From JAIBJN01 sp963784175 (GTDB lineage: Bacteria > Actinomycetota > Thermoleophilia > Gaiellales > Gaiellaceae), in the NCBI GenBank assembly GCA_963784175.1, contig CAWAQJ010000015.1:40279-104278 (forward strand): a stretch of 64,000 nt of DNA. Reading direction: 5' to 3'. A program made the translations under genes and the position numbers. Within the stretch, counting starts at the first letter, position 1; every line of letters begins with the position of its first letter. A model generated the notes under the pieces. It was not told where the DNA came from, made no database searches, and saw only the letters and a list, made by a program, of their open reading frames with translations. This document shows positions 61,499 through 64,000 of the stretch, piece by piece.

Positions 61499-62812
61499 GT
61501 GTCCACGAACCCCCTCAGGGAGCTTCCGTCGGTCGACGAGCTGCTCGGTCGCGACGAGTTGGCCGCACTCGCCGAGAGCCACGGCCGGCCGCTGGTGCTC
61601 GCCGCGGCCAGGTCTGCCCTGGAGCGCGCCCGCGAGGACGTCAGGGCTGGTTTCCCTGCCGGCGACCTCGTCGCGAGGACCCTTTCGGAGCTCGAGGCAC
61701 GCCTGGCGCCCAGACTCAGGCGCGTGGTCAACGCGACCGGCGTCGTCGTCCACACGAACCTCGGGCGCGCGCCGCTGGCGGAGTCTGCGCTCGCGCGCGT
61801 GCAGGAGGTGGGCGCGGGCTACTCCAACCTCGAGTACGACGTCGCGGCGGGCGCACGCGGCTCGAGGCAGGACCACGTCGCCGCGGTGCTGCGCGAGCTC
61901 ACCGGCGCCGAGGCGGCGCTCGTCGTCAACAACAACGCCGCCGCGGTCCTGCTCGCGCTCGCCGCGCTCGGAGAGGGCCGCGAGGTGATCGTCTCGCGCG
62001 GCGAGCTGATCGAGATCGGCGACGGCTTCCGCATCCCCGACGTGCTTGCGCGCTCAGGCGCGACGCTCGTCGAGGTCGGGACGACCAACCGCACGCGCCT
62101 CGCCGACTACGAGCGGGCAATCGGCGAGCGCACGGCGGCGCTTCTCCGCGTCCACCAGTCGAATTTCCGCATCGTCGGGTTCACCGAGCATCCGGGCGTC
62201 CGTGACCTCGCCCGGCTCGCAGACCGGCACGGGCTGCCCCTCGTCGACGACCTGGGCTCTGGCGCCCTTGTCGAGACGCGCGACGAGCCAACCGCCCGCG
62301 CGAGCATCGAGGCGGGCGCTCACGTCGTCACGTTCTCGGGGGACAAGCTGCTCGGCGGCCCGCAGGCGGGCCTCGCCGTCGGGCGCGCCGACCTCATCGA
62401 GCGCATGCGCCGCCACCCGCTGCAGCGCGCGTTGCGCGCGGACAAGCTCACGCTCGCCGCGCTCGAGGGGACGCTCGCCCTCTACCGGGCCGGCTCGCGC
62501 GACCTGCCCGTCCTGCGCATGCTCGACGAGCCGCCCGAGGCAGTGCAGGCGCGGGCGGAGCGCCTTGCCGGGCTGACCGGGGGGACGGTCGAGCAGACGG
62601 TCGCGCGCTCCGGCGGAGGAGCGCTCCCGCTGGCGGAGATCGAGAGCTACGCGTGCGTGCTCGAGCTCGAGCTTGCGGAGGCGCTGCGGCTCGGCGAGCC
62701 GGCCGTCATCGGGATCGTCCGGGACGACCGGCTCCTGCTGGACTGCCGGACGCTGACCGACGCGGAGGTCGACGAGGTCGCGGAGGCCGTGGCCACGTGC
62801 CGCTCACAGTAG
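61499..62812 (+). CDS. selA: L-seryl-tRNA(Sec) selenium transferase
   Basis: This 437-residue protein has SelA features: the N-terminal LRELPSVDELL, the core RRVVNATGVVVHTNLGRAPL near residue 77, VVNNNAAAVLLAL near 140, and the cofactor Lys in TFSGDKLLGGPQAG near 282. It converts seryl-tRNA(Sec) to selenocysteinyl-tRNA using selenophosphate. GTG 61499 has GGCGGAG upstream. It overlaps selB by 16 bases. Its presence implies selenoproteins, a selD gene and a selC tRNA elsewhere in the genome; none is visible here. Confidence 0.93.
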   Translation: MSTNPLRELPSVDELLGRDELAALAESHGRPLVLAAARSALERAREDVRAGFPAGDLVARTLSELEARLAPRLRRVVNATGVVVHTNLGRAPLAESALARVQEVGAGYSNLEYDVAAGARGSRQDHVAAVLRELTGAEAALVVNNNAAAVLLALAALGEGREVIVSRGELIEIGDGFRIPDVLARSGATLVEVGTTNRTRLADYERAIGERTAALLRVHQSNFRIVGFTEHPGVRDLARLADRHGLPLVDDLGSGALVETRDEPTARASIEAGAHVVTFSGDKLLGGPQAGLAVGRADLIERMRRHPLQRALRADKLTLAALEGTLALYRAGSRDLPVLRMLDEPPEAVQARAERLAGLTGGTVEQTVARSGGGALPLAEIESYACVLELELAEALRLGEPAVIGIVRDDRLLLDCRTLTDAEVDEVAEAVATCRSQ

Positions 62813-64000
62813 GCACGGCCGGCCATATCGACCACGGCAAGACGTGGCTCGTCCGCGCGCTGACGGGCAAGGACACCGACCGCCTCCCGGAAGAGCAGGA
62901 GCGCGGCATCTCCATCGACCTCGGCTACGCGCCTCTCGATCTCGGCGACGGCCGCTCCCTGTCGCTCGTCGACGTGCCGGGCCACGAGCGGTTCGTCCGC
63001 AACATGGTCGCCGGGGCCACAGGCATCGACCTCTTCCTGCTCGTCGTCGACGCCGGCGAAGGCGCCAGGGCCCAGACGCACGAGCACCTGGCGATCATCA
63101 GGCTGCTCGGGATCGAGCACGGCGTTGTGGCGCTGACGAAGGTGGACGCGGTCGACCCGGAGACGCAAGAGCTGGCGCTCGAGGAAGCTCGCGAGCTGGT
63201 GCCCGGGGCGGCCGTGGTGGCGACGAGCGCCCGTACCGGCGAGGGTCTCGACGACCTGCGTGCGGCGCTCGCCGAGGCGGCCGACCGGGTCGAGCAGCGG
63301 CCCTCCGAACGGCCGACACGGCTCTACGTCGACCGCGTGTTCACGCTCAAGGGGATCGGCACGGTCGTGACCGGAACGCTCTGGTCGGGCTCGGTGGGCG
63401 AGGGCGACGAGCTCCGGGCCGAGCCGGCCGGGCTCGACGTGCGCGTCCGCAGCGTCCAGGTGCACGACCAGCCGGTCGAGCGTGCCGAGGCGGGCCAGCG
63501 GGTCGCGCTCGCGCTCCCCGGCGTCGAGCGACGCGACCTGCGCCGCGGAGACGCGCTCATGGCCAAGGGCTCGTACCCCGTCGGCTACCGGCTGGACATC
63601 GCCCTCGAGCCCCTCGTGGAGATCGGTGACGGCACGCGGCTGCACGTGCACCACGGGACAGCCGAGCATTTCGCACGAGTCGTCCGCGTGGGTGACCGTC
63701 ACGCGCAGCTGCGCCTCAGCTCGCCCGTCGTCGCCGCGCGTGGCGACCGGGTGGTGCTCCGCGAGCGCACCACGCTGGGCGGCGGGACCGTGCTCGACCC
63801 CGCACCGCCCCGGCAGACCTCCGAGGAGCGGCTCGCCCTGCTCGAGCGGGGCGACCCCGTCTCCATCGTCATGGCCGCGCTCTCCGCCGCAAGCGAGCCG
63901 GTCCGCCGCGAGGAGCTGGAGCGCCGCGCCCTGCTCTCGCGCGAGGATCTCGACGAAGGACTCGGCGCGGCCGTCCGCGCGGGCGATTGGTACCTGACGC
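62797..64000 (+). CDS. selB: Selenocysteine-specific elongation factor SelB (3' end outside window)
   Basis: The visible ~401 residues start at GTG 62797, inside the end of selA. The GTPase motifs are intact: GHIDHGKT (G1), RGISIDLGYA (G2), DVPGHE (G3) and TKVD (G4). Domains 2 and 3 follow, with GIGTVVTGTLWSGSV near 185, and the winged-helix region begins near 370 (SEERLALLERGD). SelB delivers selenocysteinyl-tRNA to UGA codons that carry a SECIS element. The C-terminal mRNA-binding winged helices are cut off by the window end. Confidence 0.93.
   Translation, partial: MPLTVGTAGHIDHGKTWLVRALTGKDTDRLPEEQERGISIDLGYAPLDLGDGRSLSLVDVPGHERFVRNMVAGATGIDLFLLVVDAGEGARAQTHEHLAIIRLLGIEHGVVALTKVDAVDPETQELALEEARELVPGAAVVATSARTGEGLDDLRAALAEAADRVEQRPSERPTRLYVDRVFTLKGIGTVVTGTLWSGSVGEGDELRAEPAGLDVRVRSVQVHDQPVERAEAGQRVALALPGVERRDLRRGDALMAKGSYPVGYRLDIALEPLVEIGDGTRLHVHHGTAEHFARVVRVGDRHAQLRLSSPVVAARGDRVVLRERTTLGGGTVLDPAPPRQTSEERLALLERGDPVSIVMAALSAASEPVRREELERRALLSREDLDEGLGAAVRAGDWYLT

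Overview
The window is uniformly GC-rich chromosomal DNA with frequent GTG/TTG starts, 4-base start/stop overlaps and strong GC hairpins. The gene content (actinobacterial-type TCA enzymes, small one-helix and Cys-rich proteins, an ECF sigma factor paired with a YCII/DGPF protein, GGDEF-HD proteins, SelA/SelB) suggests a high-GC actinobacterium, probably class Thermoleophilia. This placement is an inference from gene style; no rRNA lies in the window. I found no tRNA, rRNA, CRISPR array or insertion sequence.

Region 1 (1-14925, minus strand) is one very long co-directional array. In transcription order it encodes a FadR-type GntR regulator, a 3-hydroxyisobutyrate-dehydrogenase-like enzyme, E1 alpha and E1 beta of a 2-oxoacid dehydrogenase, an M24 creatinase-like hydrolase, the lipoyl E2, an aldehyde dehydrogenase, a second M24 hydrolase, a complete Liv-type ABC importer (with LivM and LivG fused), an EamA permease and a metal-dependent hydrolase cut off by the window edge. 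It reads as an uptake and breakdown operon for an unidentified amide- or peptide-like substrate.

Region 2 (14926-20542, plus strand) is divergent. It holds three tandem paralogues of a large exported amidohydrolase, each with its own promoter (TTGACA-like, 18-base spacer, ATACT-type -10), its own hairpin terminator, and head-to-tail GTCNGACA boxes at the start site. The same box forms a palindrome over the gntR start codon, so the local GntR protein probably controls both regions. The middle paralogue has a frameshift and shares an almost identical 332-bp tract with the first.

Region 3 (20572-33536) has two overlapping tyrosine recombinases, a beta-carbonic anhydrase, a HEAT-repeat protein and a TCA-cycle set (gltA, icd, mdh and, further on, sucD/sucC). 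Between these lie a PDZ/S16 protease, an aminotransferase, a cupin-TPR gene and a proline-rich exported protein; the last two are broken by frameshifts.

Region 4 (33625-45773) holds an Asp/Thr-rich 60-residue peptide directly before a JmjC-type cupin oxygenase, a sucrase/ferredoxin-like protein, biotin carboxylase-BCCP, pgsA, acetyltransferases and an NlpC/P60 hydrolase. It also has two GGDEF-HD proteins, each preceded by a tiny one-helix peptide with an aromatic tail.

Region 5 (45814-64000) holds an exported beta-propeller protein, an ECF42-type sigma factor with its YCII partner, acyl-CoA carboxylase beta chain, a PadR unit, acyl-CoA mutase large subunit, a two-HD protein, a MoaD-MoaE fusion, an M50 protease, a LOG protein, BioY, a VanW/YoaR wall protein and selA-selB (selB runs off the end). 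Carboxylase, mutase and sucCD together would let propionyl-CoA enter the TCA cycle.

Several otherwise well-preserved genes carry what looks like one extra base (near 17859, 29196, 29239, 49922 and 61321). Single-base assembly errors are as likely as real decay and should be excluded before calling these pseudogenes.
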